Assembly (NCBI GenBank): GCA_963666755.2
Contig: CAXXGW010000002.1
Location: 1 to 64,000 of the forward strand
Origin: CAXXOK01 sp963666755
Lineage (GTDB): Bacteria; Bacillota; Clostridia; Christensenellales; Aristaeellaceae
Reading direction: 5' to 3'
Length of the DNA stretch: 64,000 bases
Positions 63,716 through 64,000 of this stretch are shown here, piece after piece. The notes under the pieces are model-generated. The model was not told the DNA's origin and ran no database searches. It was given only the letters and a program-made list of their open reading frames with translations. The position numbers and the translations under genes are program-made. How positions within the stretch are numbered: position 1 is the stretch's first letter; the number at the start of each line of letters is the position of its first letter.

Positions 63716-63838
63716 TGCAAGCGGTAGAAGCTGGTTAGGTGCCATCTCCTTCCCCGTATAGGGCAAAACAAGGCTCTTGAATACAACCAGAAAGGCCGGG
63801 GCGATCGCCCCGGCCTGTGCTGTTTCACTTTGGAAGGG
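63716..63838 (-). repeat. composite element, palindrome module (module P), copy 2
   Basis: Its reverse complement aligns with 11650-11770 over the whole length. It contains a perfect 24-bp palindrome (63793-63816) centred on GCGATCGC. No coding potential is seen. Confidence 0.75.
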
Positions 63839-63854
63839 TTCAGGCCATGAGCCG

Positions 63855-64000
63855 TACCCGCGCGCCTCATAGCGCCTTCGGCGCTGTTCGCGCGCTACTT
63901 TTTTGGGGTAGATCCGGGGGACGCAGGGGTTTCACCCCTGCACCATGACAAGGGCTTCGCCCTTGACCCCTCTCCGCTGCGGCGGGGGGCTTGTGATTCT
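63855..64000 (-). repeat. composite element, variant unit (module V), copy 2, reaching the window end
   Basis: This is the reverse-oriented counterpart of 11480-11640, with AGCGCCTTCGGCGCT, CAGGGGTTTCACCCCTG and AAGGGCTTCGCCCTT hairpins and the closing CTCCGCTGCGGCGGGGG. Confidence 0.7.

Noticed and set aside
63793..63816. The 24-bp GCGATCGC palindrome as a Rho-independent terminator
   Set aside because: No T run follows on either strand, and it is embedded in a longer segment conserved with 11650-11770.

Overview
The window looks like chromosome from a high-GC, anaerobic, Clostridia-like member of Bacillota. The evidence is: strong AGGAGG-type ribosome binding sites, frequent TTG and GTG starts, near-consensus TTGACA/TATAAT promoters with 16-18 nt spacers, a rubredoxin, DegV, an ECF sigma factor followed by a DUF4349 protein, a class B sortase-like fold, TRAP and sugar ABC importers, and long Ala/Pro-rich linkers. 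I cannot place it more finely by eye. No rRNA, transposase, integrase or phage gene is visible.

Layout. 1-5.0 kb: a GT4 glycosyltransferase (minus strand, cut by the window edge) and sbcD-sbcC. The first two genes carry three +1 frameshifts, all next to G/C runs. 5.5-11.5 kb: a lipase-like DUF2974-type protein, an AAC(3)-like acetyltransferase with a metal-dependent amidohydrolase, then an ECF sigma / DUF4349 / SIMPL operon. 12.4-17.5 kb: a secreted peptidoglycan-binding protein whose last ~190 residues are AT-rich, a threonine aldolase and purA. 17.8-21.4 kb: a membrane-anchored sortase-like protein that appears to have lost its catalytic residues, and a DUF1015 protein. 21.6-28.2 kb: an argGCJBDF operon with a candidate ArgR box. 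29-31.4 kb: DegV, DUF1003 and a small anchored coiled-coil protein. 32.3-39.8 kb: hexuronate catabolism (lacI-type regulator, TRAP dctPQM, uxuB, uxaC). 40.4-47.3 kb: polysaccharide deacetylase, rubredoxin, azlCD, an ABC-2-like three-gene exporter and a small membrane protein. 47.5-57.2 kb: an unusual transport locus with two paralogous propeller-plus-solute-binding proteins, two sugar-type permeases, a membrane-fusion adaptor and a MacB-like membrane protein, with no ATPase. 57.3-63.4 kb: tRNA-Leu, an EamA transporter and a glycan locus (GT2, DegT-type aminotransferase, flippase, ATP-grasp).

The intergenic DNA is the most unusual part. I see three families of GC-rich hairpin cassettes. Family A is a unit of about 115-150 bp with three conserved hairpins, present as tandem arrays at 11.8, 28.5, 31.7 and 63.4 kb. 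At 11.5 and 63.4 kb these arrays belong to the same larger composite element, in opposite orientations. Family B is about 180-255 bp, at 6.8, 45.8 and 46.1 kb. Family C is about 160 bp, at 41.7, 43.1 and 52.3 kb. It has 16-17 bp inverted repeats and an internal stem with compensatory changes. Two of its three copies are flanked by near-identical 26-27 bp copies of the local terminator hairpin, as if it inserted into terminators and duplicated them.

How the genes work together. The arg operon covers arginine synthesis from glutamate except argH and carbamoyl phosphate supply. The uronate genes form one minus-strand unit in the order dctP-dctQ-dctM-uxuB-uxaC, behind a LacI-type gene. The 58.8-63.4 kb genes look like part of a surface glycan pathway. 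The 47-57 kb locus and the degenerate sortase are the best candidates for undescribed protein functions. The family C element is the best candidate for an undescribed mobile or structured DNA element.
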